A stretch of 64,000 nucleotides of DNA from contig NZ_JAAALB010000017.1 in assembly GCF_009905545.1 (NCBI RefSeq), forward strand, positions 62,001 to 126,000, in the 5' to 3' direction. Position numbers and translations under genes: made by a program. Shown here in pieces: positions 1 through 7,288 of this stretch; the first letter of the stretch is position 1, and each line of letters begins with the position of its first letter. The stretch comes from Cellulophaga sp. BC115SP. Its GTDB lineage: Bacteria > Bacteroidota > Bacteroidia > Cytophagales > Spirosomataceae. The notes under the pieces were generated by a model. It was not told the DNA's origin. It was given only the letters and a program-made list of their open reading frames with translations, and did no database searches.

Positions 1-35
1 TAACTGCAAGAGTTACCACTACATCAATTTTATTT

Positions 36-78
36 TAAACCTTCGTACAGTCCTAACTCACAACTCATCACTTAACAA
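36..78. repeat. Partial copy of family A intergenic repeat (outer end)
   Basis: The first bases of the window carry CCTTCGTACAG followed by a CTAACTCA...CTCATCA stretch. The same string, with small changes, ends the family A copies near 1667-1678 and 18146-18180. Only the outer end is present because the rest lies left of the window. It overlaps the stop region of the GH1 gene. Confidence 0.5.
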
Positions 79-1475
79 GTAACCTTTTCCGAAACTAATA
101 TATCAGCTTGCTTATTCTCTTTTTCGGCTGTTAAAAATTCCTTAAACCATTTTCCAGAGCTTTTTACAATTCTTTCTTGGGTTTCGAAATCTACATATAC
201 TAAGCCGAACTTGGGTTGATACCCCTCTCTCCATTCGAAATTATCGGTTAATGTCCATGCCAAATATCCTCCCAAATTGATGCCTTCTTGCTTTGCTTTC
301 AAAATACTCTGTAAATACGTTTGATAAAAAGCTGTTCGCTCGGGGTCATGTATTTCACCGTGGCGAAGGGTATCTTTAAAAGCAGCACCATTTTCGGTAA
401 TAATCAACTGCTTGATTTGAGGATACGAAGCAAATTTCTTGATAATTTCATACATTCCATCTGGTGACACCTCCCAGCCCAAATCTGTTGTATGATGCAC
501 CCCACGCTTATGAGGTTTTACTTCCATAGCATTGATATAGGGCATCCACCAAGCACCTTCCATTACCAACTTAAAATAGTTTTGGATACCAATAAAATCA
601 AAATCAAATACCAAACGCTCCATATCGCCTTCAAAGACATACTTTTTCATCATGGTTTTCAGAAATGGTAAATCTTCGATAGGATATCCCATACCCAATG
701 CTGGTTCTAAAAACAAACGATTGAGTAAAGCATCAACTTTTCTAGCGGCCTTCAAGTCGGCATAGCGATGCGTATGCGGTTCGATATGCGAACATGAAAA
801 AGTAGTACCAATCACTGCATCTGGCACATTTCTGCGAATTACTCTTGCCCCTTCAGCTTGACATAGCGCTGTATGGTGTACTGCTGGTAAAAAATTACTC
901 ATACCCATGCGTCCAGGTGCGTGATAGCCAGTCATATAGCCTAGCCCAGTAAAACCTGCTGGCTCATTGAGTACCATCCAATGTTTTACCTTTGAGCCAA
1001 ATTCTTCGGTCAATATCTCACAGTATTCCACAAACCAATCTACGATGTGGCGGTTGGTCCAGCCACCCATATCCTCCAAAATCTGTGGTAAATCCCAATG
1101 GTAAATGGTTGGCCAAGGCTCCAAACCAAATTCCAAACAAGTATCTATCACTTTATGATAGAAATCAATACCTTCACGATTGACCGTACCAATACCATTG
1201 GGGAGAATCCTTGCCCAAGCAAACGAAAAGCGAAACACTTCAAATCCTAGCTCCTTGGTAAGACGGATATCCTCACGATAACGATGATAAAAATCGGTAG
1301 TTACATCGGCATTCGTTTTATCTAAAATTTTATTCTTTTTATGGCTAAATCTATCCCAAATAGATTCACTTTTATTTCCTTCAGTCCATGCTCCTTCATT
1401 TTGAAAGGCCGACATTGCGATGCCCCACACGAAATCATTTCCAAAATCTTCCTTACGCAACTGTTGATGGTTCAT
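72..1475 (-). CDS. Family GH1 beta-glucosidase-like glycosidase
   Basis: Retaining glycoside hydrolase of family 1, expected to cleave beta-linked glucosides or galactosides by a two-glutamate mechanism. The 467-residue length is that of a complete single-domain GH1 enzyme. Visible motifs are the N-terminal FVWGIAMSAFQNEG substrate-site segment (about residues 15-28), WMVLNEP with acid/base Glu171, and ITENGAAF with nucleophile Glu361, plus the aglycone-site segment WTLTDNFEW (407-415). No signal peptide is evident, so it is probably cytoplasmic. It stands alone: the next gene, at 2133, is divergent, and the gap between holds a family A repeat. Family assignment is sure; natural substrate is unknown. 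Confidence 0.95.
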   Translation of the reverse strand: MNHQQLRKEDFGNDFVWGIAMSAFQNEGAWTEGNKSESIWDRFSHKKNKILDKTNADVTTDFYHRYREDIRLTKELGFEVFRFSFAWARILPNGIGTVNREGIDFYHKVIDTCLEFGLEPWPTIYHWDLPQILEDMGGWTNRHIVDWFVEYCEILTEEFGSKVKHWMVLNEPAGFTGLGYMTGYHAPGRMGMSNFLPAVHHTALCQAEGARVIRRNVPDAVIGTTFSCSHIEPHTHRYADLKAARKVDALLNRLFLEPALGMGYPIEDLPFLKTMMKKYVFEGDMERLVFDFDFIGIQNYFKLVMEGAWWMPYINAMEVKPHKRGVHHTTDLGWEVSPDGMYEIIKKFASYPQIKQLIITENGAAFKDTLRHGEIHDPERTAFYQTYLQSILKAKQEGINLGGYLAWTLTDNFEWREGYQPKFGLVYVDFETQERIVKSSGKWFKEFLTAEKENKQADILVSEKVTC

Positions 1476-2132
1476 AATTTTATTTTTTTTTGACTGTAAG
1501 TATTAATGCTGAATGATGAGTTAGTACTGTACGAAGGATTATAAAAACTATTTATTTCGGATATCGGATGTTGGATTTCGGAAGTATAATCTTCTATATT
1601 TTGCAAGAAACAAAGGTATTTTACTTTATTTCCGAAATCAGAAATCCCAAATCTGCAATAGTTTGAAATCCTTCGTACACCAGCAGTTGTGAATTATGAA
1701 TACAAAATTTTAATTATCAACACTTTATATCAAAATCCCTTTCTATCTTATTCTACATGATTAGGCTTTGGATCCTTGGCGTTCAGCCAATATAATATTC
1801 TGGTAGCTTTGGTCTTTATTTGCATGAATTCCACTACAACCCACTCCAACTTCCTGATAATTAACGCCTTTGTATTTCTTTAAAGGGCGACAAAAGTAAA
1901 AAAACTTTATGAATTGTTTATGTTAAATCTTTTTTGATTGCATTTAAGTTCTCTCGATGTCTCCAAAATTTGACAAGAAATTCATATTGAGCCTCCTCTT
2001 TTTACAAATTCTTAACTTATTACAAATCATCAAGTTATACTAAAATCACAATTTTGCACTGTGCTTCTGAGGAGGTAGAGGTGTTAGCCAAGCACTACTT
2101 GTTAGCTATTTCTAACCAAGCAATCGCATATT
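1476..2132. other. Gene-poor gap of 657 bases with repeat and unexplained hairpin block
   Basis: The gap lies between two divergent genes. Positions 1529-1678 are a family A repeat. Further right, 1776-1790 forms a short perfect hairpin (TTGGC-5-GCCAA), and on the minus strand a TACTTTTG -7-like element sits near 1883-1890 with a 25-codon reading frame at 1825-1748. No convincing -33 element or homology supports a real gene there. The last 100 bases before 2133 contain a purine-rich AGGAGGTAGAGGTG about 60 bases before the start codon, too far to be its ribosome site. Confidence 0.4.
1529..1678. repeat. Family A palindromic intergenic repeat, copy 1
   Basis: Imperfect long inverted repeat. 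Outer arms GTACGAAGGATT (1529-1540) and AATCCTTCGTAC (1667-1678) are perfectly complementary. Inner arms are GGATGTTGGATTTCGGAA (about 1566-1583) and TTCCGAAATC plus AATCCCAAATC (about 1630-1653). The central spacer includes CAAAGGTATTTTACTTTA, which recurs in the 18 kb copy. Related copies are at 6315, 18031, 27742 and 57594. Confidence 0.8.
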
Positions 2133-3050
2133 ATGCAAAGAAGAGATTTACTTCGACAATTGGCTCTTACCGCAGGAGGTTTATCACTTCCTTCGTTAGC
2201 AAATGCTCAAAAACCCAGCGCTCCTAAACGTGTACTTCGTGTAGCTCATATTACCGATGTGCATATCCAACCTTTGATTGGAGCAGCAAAAGGCTTTGAA
2301 CGTTGCTTACACCATATTCAGTCTTTGGATGTCAAACCAGACCTTATTATCAACTCTGGTGACTGTGTGATGGATGCTCATAAACGCACACCACACAATG
2401 CAGACAAACAGTGGAAGCTTTTTAATGAAGTACTTAAAAGTGAAAATAATTTACCTGTTATCAGTTGTGTGGGCAATCACGACATCTGTTGCGAAGGTGA
2501 TAGTTTCAAAACCTTCGAGGATGGTAAAAAATGGGCTATGGACGAAATGTCGATGCACAAACGCTATTACTCGTATGATACCGACCAATGGCGTTTTGTC
2601 ATGCTTGATAGCGTTCAGCGCAAAAAAGACGGCTCTTGGTACACTGCACACCTCGACGACGAACAATATGATTGGCTAAAGTCAACCCTAAAAACCACTC
2701 CCGACGACAAGCCCGTAATGGTGATTTCGCATATTCCGATTTTGGCGGCTTGTGTTTTTTTTGATGGTGACAATAGCAATAACGGCAAATGGGAAGTACC
2801 TGGTAGTTGGATGCATACCGATGCCAAACGTATCTCGAATCTTTTTGACGACCATAAAAATGTAAAATTGGCCGTTTCAGGACATATTCACCTAACCGAC
2901 AGAGTTGACTACAACGGCGTTTCATACTGCTGTAATGGCGCCGTATCGGGCAGATGGTGGTTTGGCAAATACCAACACACCGAAGCAGGTTATGCCGTAG
3001 TCGACCTTTATGATGACGGTTCGTTTACCAATACCTATATAAGTTATTAA
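2133..3050 (+). CDS. Exported calcineurin-like metallophosphoesterase
   Basis: Two-metal phosphoesterase of the calcineurin-like superfamily, 305 residues. The N-terminus MQRRDLLRQLALTAGG is a twin-arginine-type signal followed by a hydrophobic stretch and an ANA-Q cleavage-like site near residue 25, so it is probably exported folded. Metal-binding motifs appear in the canonical order: HITDVH (39-44), NSGDCV (74-79), GNHD (115-118), ISHIP (about 199-203) and SGHIH (about 249-253). Substrate is not deducible; relatives include cAMP phosphodiesterase-like and nucleotide or phospholipid phosphoesterases. It is monocistronic: the downstream gene is convergent and separated by the hairpin at 3240. 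Confidence 0.9.
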   Translation: MQRRDLLRQLALTAGGLSLPSLANAQKPSAPKRVLRVAHITDVHIQPLIGAAKGFERCLHHIQSLDVKPDLIINSGDCVMDAHKRTPHNADKQWKLFNEVLKSENNLPVISCVGNHDICCEGDSFKTFEDGKKWAMDEMSMHKRYYSYDTDQWRFVMLDSVQRKKDGSWYTAHLDDEQYDWLKSTLKTTPDDKPVMVISHIPILAACVFFDGDNSNNGKWEVPGSWMHTDAKRISNLFDDHKNVKLAVSGHIHLTDRVDYNGVSYCCNGAVSGRWWFGKYQHTEAGYAVVDLYDDGSFTNTYISY

Positions 3051-3055
3051 GTATG

Positions 3056-3091
3056 CTTTAGGCTATAAGCTGTAGGCATTAGGCAAAGTGT
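3056..3091. repeat. Family C repeat unit (TTAGGC type)
   Basis: Immediately after the metallophosphoesterase stop lies GCTTTAGGCTATAAGC followed by TGTAGGCATTAGGCAAAG. The same words recur at 5664-5735 and, as an inverted pair, at 8694-8753. It looks like one arm of that repeat. The remaining bases to 3239 show nothing recognisable. Confidence 0.6.
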
Positions 3092-3239
3092 TTAACATTA
3101 ATATCATAAAAGCCCTTTTAGGTCTTACCTCATTCTAAGTTCTCATATTTCCAATTGCATTAGGTTCGCTCATCTATTACGTCATGCACTGAGAATATTT
3201 TTTTGGTAGCTAGTTATGAAATAAGTGGTTCTCGTTTAT

Positions 3240-3269
3240 AAACGGTAAGGCTTTGTCTTACCGTTTTTT
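3240..3269. terminator. Bidirectional rho-independent terminator
   Basis: Arms AAACGGTAAG (3240-3249) and CTTACCGTTT (3257-3266) with a 7-base loop, followed by a T run on the plus strand and preceded by A residues that give a shorter U run on the minus strand. It sits between the convergent metallophosphoesterase and SMR genes and could serve both. Confidence 0.8.
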
Positions 3270-3272
3270 GTT

Positions 3273-3641
3273 TTAAGCCTTTCCCGATGTTTTGAGCCCA
3301 ACAATACCAATGGCAATTAGGGCTATCCATCCGATTTCTTGCCAAACCCATTTTTCATGTAAAATAAAAACATCTGCTAGTTTGATAAAAACCAAGGCAA
3401 GGGCTGTCCAAACGGCCATAGCCACGGCTGTAGGAAGCATTTTGAGTGCCAGCGCAAAAAAGTAAATATTCCCTATTCCAAAAAAGATATATCCCAGTAA
3501 AGGTGAAATAAGCCCCCAAGTATTCATGGAGAAAATGGTATCCCATTGAATCGTTTTGATTTTCTGAAAATCAAGATATTTTAAAGAAAATGCCCAAGCA
3601 GCTTCAAATACCGCGGCAATTAATAAGTAAATCCATTGCAT
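3273..3641 (-). CDS. Small multidrug resistance (SMR) family transporter
   Basis: A 122-residue four-helix membrane protein of the SMR type (EmrE/SugE/Gdx relatives), proton-coupled exporters of cationic compounds or guanidinium acting as dimers. The start MQWIYLLIAAVFEAAWAFSL carries the family's membrane glutamate in helix 1 (Glu13) followed by W.FSLKY. Helix 3 has ALKMLPTAVAMAVWTAL, matching the family's AYAVWTG-type segment, and the last helix is WIALIAIGIVGLK. It is slightly longer than the usual 105-110 residues because of the segment at about 28-45. Subtype and substrate cannot be told. Confidence 0.8.
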   Translation of the reverse strand: MQWIYLLIAAVFEAAWAFSLKYLDFQKIKTIQWDTIFSMNTWGLISPLLGYIFFGIGNIYFFALALKMLPTAVAMAVWTALALVFIKLADVFILHEKWVWQEIGWIALIAIGIVGLKTSGKA

Positions 3642-3644
3642 GAA

Positions 3645-3718
3645 TTATTGAGTGATTGAGTGGGTTGTGATTGAGTGATTATTTAAAAACCGCAGTAGAG
3701 ACGCAATGTTTTGCGTCT
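3645..3718. repeat. Family B composite repeat with GAGACG hairpin, copy 1
   Basis: GAGTGATTGAGTG-type direct repeats, then ATTTAAAAAC, then a hairpin with arms AGACGCAA (3699-3706) and TTGCGTCT (3711-3718). The same order of elements is found at 58838-58912, so the unit is about 75 bases rather than just the hairpin. Confidence 0.75.
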
Positions 3719-3753
3719 TATGCCAAGCGAATACACATGCCTTACAGCTATTA

Positions 3754-4617
3754 TCATCTTTTTATTTTCTCCAAAAACCAGTTCCAAAGATTGATTCTGA
3801 AGAAATAATACTTTTTGAATAGCGGATATTTCAAAAGCTTTTTTTCCTCAAATCTTTTGACTGAAAAGGCATGTTGTAGGAAATAATCTTTGGGGTAATC
3901 ATAGTATAATCCCCAGTTTTCAGAGGCATTCCCTGGCTTATGGTTGGGGTCATATACTGTTTTAAAGAGATAATCCCATACAGCAAATTTGGTAGAGAAA
4001 TTGGCGTGAAATACCTCTTGATAATTGGCATGATGCCAAAGATGTAATTCAGGCGAATTGAAAAGGTATTTCCATTTACCTAATTTGACATCGATATTGC
4101 TATGAATAAACATCCCAAACATGGCATCTAATAAGGCTTTTATAGGTAATACTTCTGGCGATGCCCCTAGCAAAATAATCGGTAAAAACTCAATGCTTTG
4201 ATTAATAATAATCTCGACAATATGAGAGCGTGAGCCACTCAGAAAGTCTACATTTTTACCCGAATGATGTGCCTCATGTGTCCGCCAAAAGAAGGCATTG
4301 GCGTGTTGAAATCGATGAAACCAATAGATATAAAAATCATGTGTTACCAGAAAAAAGAGCACCTGTAATGCCAAAGGCCAATGACTCACCGACACCCAAG
4401 AAGACCAAGGATAAGCCTGATGAATCGGCTCGATAATGCCTTGAAAAATAAGAATTTTGAGAAAATAGCTTTGGATAAGAGTATACCACACTAAATCAAC
4501 CCAAAAGCCCTCCCTGAAAAATGGGAGTCCTTTGCGATATGGAAAAAGTCTTTCGAATAAAATGATAAGCACAATCCAAACTACCAAAATGGAAGTAGTG
4601 ATTTCAACCGTTGTCAT
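3754..4617 (-). CDS. Fatty acid hydroxylase / sterol desaturase superfamily protein
   Basis: Integral membrane di-iron hydroxylase-type protein. The three histidine clusters are present: HDFYIYWFHRFQH, HEAHH and HLWHHANY. Hydrophobic segments at the N-terminus (around VEITTSILVVWIVLIILF) and before the first His cluster (LALQVLFFLV) fit a multi-pass protein with a cytoplasmic metal site. I chose the ATG at 4617; an upstream in-frame GTG at 4644 abuts a hairpin and is less likely. Bacterial relatives act on lipids, carotenoids or alkylglycerols, so the substrate is open. It lies just downstream of the sugar cluster but is separated by a hairpin, so I treat it as a separate unit. Confidence 0.88.
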   Translation of the reverse strand: MTTVEITTSILVVWIVLIILFERLFPYRKGLPFFREGFWVDLVWYTLIQSYFLKILIFQGIIEPIHQAYPWSSWVSVSHWPLALQVLFFLVTHDFYIYWFHRFQHANAFFWRTHEAHHSGKNVDFLSGSRSHIVEIIINQSIEFLPIILLGASPEVLPIKALLDAMFGMFIHSNIDVKLGKWKYLFNSPELHLWHHANYQEVFHANFSTKFAVWDYLFKTVYDPNHKPGNASENWGLYYDYPKDYFLQHAFSVKRFEEKKLLKYPLFKKYYFFRINLWNWFLEKIKR

Positions 4618-4644
4618 TTGAATGAGGGTTCCGTTTTTTAGCAC

Positions 4645-4676
4645 AAAGACCTATAGAGTTGAATCTATAGGTCTTT
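4645..4676. terminator. Hairpin terminator at the end of the sugar cluster
   Basis: Arms AAAGACCTATAGA (4645-4657) and TCTATAGGTCTTT (4664-4676) are perfectly complementary around a 6-base loop. The long T run is on the plus strand, but the minus strand also exits into TTT. The position just after the NeuB-like gene suggests it ends the minus-strand cluster. Confidence 0.7.
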
Positions 4677-4739
4677 TTTGAGCCATGAACAATCAGCTTT
4701 CTCCTGTCGGTTTTTCGCCCGAAAGCTGAAAGCCGACAG

Positions 4740-5645
4740 CTATTTATTATACTCAGCAGAAATATGCTTTCTCAATTTTTTCATCTGACCTACTTCAGAA
4801 TCATATACTTTTTTGACACCATCACCACTTGCTGTTTCTACGTCGCGGATATCTTTTACTAGGCGAGACAAACCTTGTGGTTCAACCGACGCCGCATGGT
4901 CAGAACCCCACATAGCACGATCAAGCGTAAAGTGTCTTTCTACAAAAGTAGCCCCCATTGCTACCGCTGCCACAGTAGTAGCCAAGCCAGTTTCATGTCC
5001 AGAATACCCAATAGGATGATTAGGGAACATCGTTTTTAGGGTATGAATCATGTTCAAATTCAGCTCTTCTGGCTTACAAGGATAAGCAGATGTAGCGTGA
5101 GCAATCGACAAAGGATATTCAGGGTCAAAATCAAGGATAAAACGAACTGTTTCTACGATTTCATTTTGGGTCGACATTCCTGTTGAAATCATCAACGGGC
5201 GACCCGTTTTCAAAATACGCTCAATCAATTCAAAGTCTGTCAACGATGCTGAAGCCAATTTGTACAAAGGCGTTTCGAACTGCTCCATAAAATCTACAGA
5301 TTCTACATCCCAAGCCGATACAAACCAATCCATTCCACGCTCTTTGCAATATTGGTCAATGATAGAAAACTCTACTGCGCCAAATTCAGTCTTACGTTTG
5401 TAGTCGATATATGACATACGTCCCCACGGTGTATCACGCATGATTTCCCATTGGTCGCGAGGCACACATACTTCTGGAGTTCTTTTTTGAAATTTCACCG
5501 CATCCACTCTAGCATTGACTGCCTCGTCGATGAGTTTTTTAGCAATATCAATCGAGCCATTGTGATTGATACCAATTTCTGCAATGATGTAACATGGCGC
5601 ACCTTCGCCAATTACTTTTCCTGTGTTAAGTTCAATTGATTTCAT
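4740..5645 (-). CDS. NeuB-family ulosonic acid synthase lacking the SAF domain
   Basis: TIM-barrel synthase of the sialic-acid synthase family, which condenses phosphoenolpyruvate with an aldose to form a ulosonic acid. Visible: AEIGINHNG (22-30), VDAVKFQKR, ISTGMS (153-158), GYSGHETG with metal-ligand-type His217, ERHFTLD (236-242) and SDHAASVEP (248-256). The protein stops at 301 residues right after the barrel, whereas NeuB, PseI and LegI proteins normally run to about 330-350 residues with a C-terminal antifreeze-like SAF domain that covers the partner active site in the dimer. It is the last gene of the cluster, after a KdsC-like phosphatase. Family is sure; the product sugar is not identified and need not be a nine-carbon acid. 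Confidence 0.9.
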   Translation of the reverse strand: MKSIELNTGKVIGEGAPCYIIAEIGINHNGSIDIAKKLIDEAVNARVDAVKFQKRTPEVCVPRDQWEIMRDTPWGRMSYIDYKRKTEFGAVEFSIIDQYCKERGMDWFVSAWDVESVDFMEQFETPLYKLASASLTDFELIERILKTGRPLMISTGMSTQNEIVETVRFILDFDPEYPLSIAHATSAYPCKPEELNLNMIHTLKTMFPNHPIGYSGHETGLATTVAAVAMGATFVERHFTLDRAMWGSDHAASVEPQGLSRLVKDIRDVETASGDGVKKVYDSEVGQMKKLRKHISAEYNK

Positions 5646-5663
5646 GCGTTGTTATTAGTTTTT

Positions 5664-5735
5664 GAGGCATTAGGCAAAGAGGCATCAGGCAAGGAGTATT
5701 TATATACTGATGACTAGTGCCTCTCCCCTAACCCC
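5664..5735. repeat. Family C repeat in the sugar cluster
   Basis: GAGGCATTAGGCAAAGAGG and a near-direct repeat GGCATCAGGCAAGGAG, then TATACTGATGACTAGTGCC. The words match 3056-3091 and 8694-8753. It fills nearly all the space between the NeuB-like and KdsC-like genes. Confidence 0.6.
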
Positions 5736-5740
5736 TTGTT

Positions 5741-6253
5741 TTACGCTTCTAATAAAATTTCAGTTATCACTTCTGGAGTCTGTGCTTCTAGAATAAGTTC
5801 AGCTAGTTCGCGGAAGCATCCTTCGCCACCTTTAGCTTCGCAGATATAGTCTACTTGACTACGAACTTGCTTAAGGGCGTCGGCAGGACAAGCCGTAAAG
5901 CCTACGTGCTTCATGATTTCGAGGTCATTGACATCGTCGCCGATATAGGCAATTTGTTCGGGCAGGATATTACGATTCACCAATATTTGTTGGAGTACCG
6001 CTAGTTTGTCTTTGATACCCATGTGCAATTCGGTAATCTTGAGTTTTTCAGCACGTTTGCGTACAGAAGGCGAAAGCTCGCCAGTGATAATGCCCGTTGC
6101 AATTTGTCTGTTGCGTAAACGTTCAACACCCATCCCATCACGGATATTGAATTTTTTCAATACTTCTCCGTTTTCTCCATAATACACCCCTGCATCGGTC
6201 AATACCCCATCACAGTCGGTAAGGAGCAATTTTATATGTTGTAATTTTTCCAT
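5741..6253 (-). CDS. KdsC-like HAD phosphatase
   Basis: A 170-residue cap-less (C0) HAD phosphatase resembling 3-deoxy-manno-octulosonate 8-phosphate phosphatase and the phosphatase part of bacterial CMP-sialate enzymes. Motif 1 is LLTDCDGVLTDAG with Asp13 and Asp15, motif 2 is ITGE, motif 3 Lys is in GIKDK (Lys82) and motif 4 is YIGDDVNDLE with Asp106/Asp107. Size and motif spacing match the tetrameric KdsC family. With a PEP-condensing synthase next door, the likely job is dephosphorylating the ulosonic acid phosphate before activation. Whether it serves Kdo or a cluster-specific sugar is inference from context. Confidence 0.88.
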   Translation of the reverse strand: MEKLQHIKLLLTDCDGVLTDAGVYYGENGEVLKKFNIRDGMGVERLRNRQIATGIITGELSPSVRKRAEKLKITELHMGIKDKLAVLQQILVNRNILPEQIAYIGDDVNDLEIMKHVGFTACPADALKQVRSQVDYICEAKGGEGCFRELAELILEAQTPEVITEILLEA

Positions 6254-6314
6254 TGAGTAATTTGTGGTTGAACCAAAGAATAATGAGTGTAGTCAGAAAC
6301 GCTATGGCTTTTGC

Positions 6315-6412
6315 TGATTTGGGATTGCTGATTTCGGAAATATTGAAAAAACTTCGTTTTTATTTTTCATAATGTTTTATACTTCCGCAATCCCACATCC
6401 GATATCCGAAAT
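6315..6412. repeat. Family A palindromic repeat, copy 2 (reverse orientation)
   Basis: Arms TTTGGGATTGCTGATTTCGG (about 6318-6337) and CTTCCGCAATCCCACATCCG (about 6382-6401). Read on the opposite strand this matches copy 1: the right arm here corresponds to the left arm there. It lies between the SDR and phosphatase genes of the sugar cluster. Confidence 0.75.
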
Positions 6413-6446
6413 GGACAATTTATAACATCCTTTACACACAGTTAGG

Positions 6447-7286
6447 TTAAATGCTTGTCCACCCACCATCGACCACTAGGTTGGCGCCCGTCATATAAGC
6501 CGAAGCATCAGAAGCAAGGAATACCAATGCACCTTGATAATCGTTAGGCTGAGCCATACGACCGAGTGGAGTTTTATTTGTGTAGTTTTTGATAAAAAAT
6601 TCGTTCTGACCGTTTTCAACACCTCCTGGCGATAGCGTATTCACACGCACGCCTTTATGTCCCCAATAGGCTGCCAAAAAGCGAGTGAAGTTGAGAACAG
6701 CGCCTTTGGTTGTTGGATACGAAGGAGATTTGAAAAAACTCTGTTCCCCATTTTCGTCACAGTAAATTTGTTGATCAGGCCCCACCATACCGTAGGTAGA
6801 AGCGATATTGATAATGCTACCAGCACCCGCCTCAGCCATTACTGAACCAAATATCTGCGAGCATAAAAAGACCCCAAGGACATTTACTTCAAGTGATTTT
6901 CGGAAAGACTCCAAAGGATAGTTTTCGAAGGCGGACAATTCTTTTGCCATCAATGGATTTTCGAACATATCGTTGATAGCCGCATTGTTGACTAACACAT
7001 CGATTGAGCCATATTTTTCGAGAATAGTCGCTTTGGCTTTTTCTAAACTATTAGGGTTTGTTACATCGAGTTTTAGACCGATATGTTTTTCTCCTAATTG
7101 ATTAGCCAAACCTTTGGCTTGTAATTCTAGAACATCGGCTACTACCACGTTGGCGCCTGCGGCAGCGAGTGCTTCGCAGTGTTTTTGTCCAATCAATCCT
7201 GTAGCACCTGTAACAATAGCTGTTTTACCTGCCAATGAGAACAATTGAGGAACAGCCAAAGAGGGATTCGAGATAAGCTGATTCAT
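6447..7286 (-). CDS. Short-chain dehydrogenase/reductase of the sugar cluster
   Basis: Classical SDR oxidoreductase of 279 residues. The Rossmann nucleotide motif TGATGLIG is at 26-33, NNAA at 100-103, catalytic Ser163 in NIASTYG and the YxxxK pair Tyr190/Lys194 in SYPTTK. The C-terminus ends YMTGANLVVDGGWTS, the usual SDR tail. An insertion of about 20 residues between Ser163 and Tyr190 is longer than in most fatty-acid-type SDRs and is typical of sugar-cluster SDRs. Only two bases separate its start from the stop of the upstream aminotransferase gene, so the two are probably translationally coupled. Likely reduces or oxidises a sugar intermediate; the exact substrate is unknown. Confidence 0.9.
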   Translation of the reverse strand: MNQLISNPSLAVPQLFSLAGKTAIVTGATGLIGQKHCEALAAAGANVVVADVLELQAKGLANQLGEKHIGLKLDVTNPNSLEKAKATILEKYGSIDVLVNNAAINDMFENPLMAKELSAFENYPLESFRKSLEVNVLGVFLCSQIFGSVMAEAGAGSIINIASTYGMVGPDQQIYCDENGEQSFFKSPSYPTTKGAVLNFTRFLAAYWGHKGVRVNTLSPGGVENGQNEFFIKNYTNKTPLGRMAQPNDYQGALVFLASDASAYMTGANLVVDGGWTSI

Positions 7287-7288
7287 GA

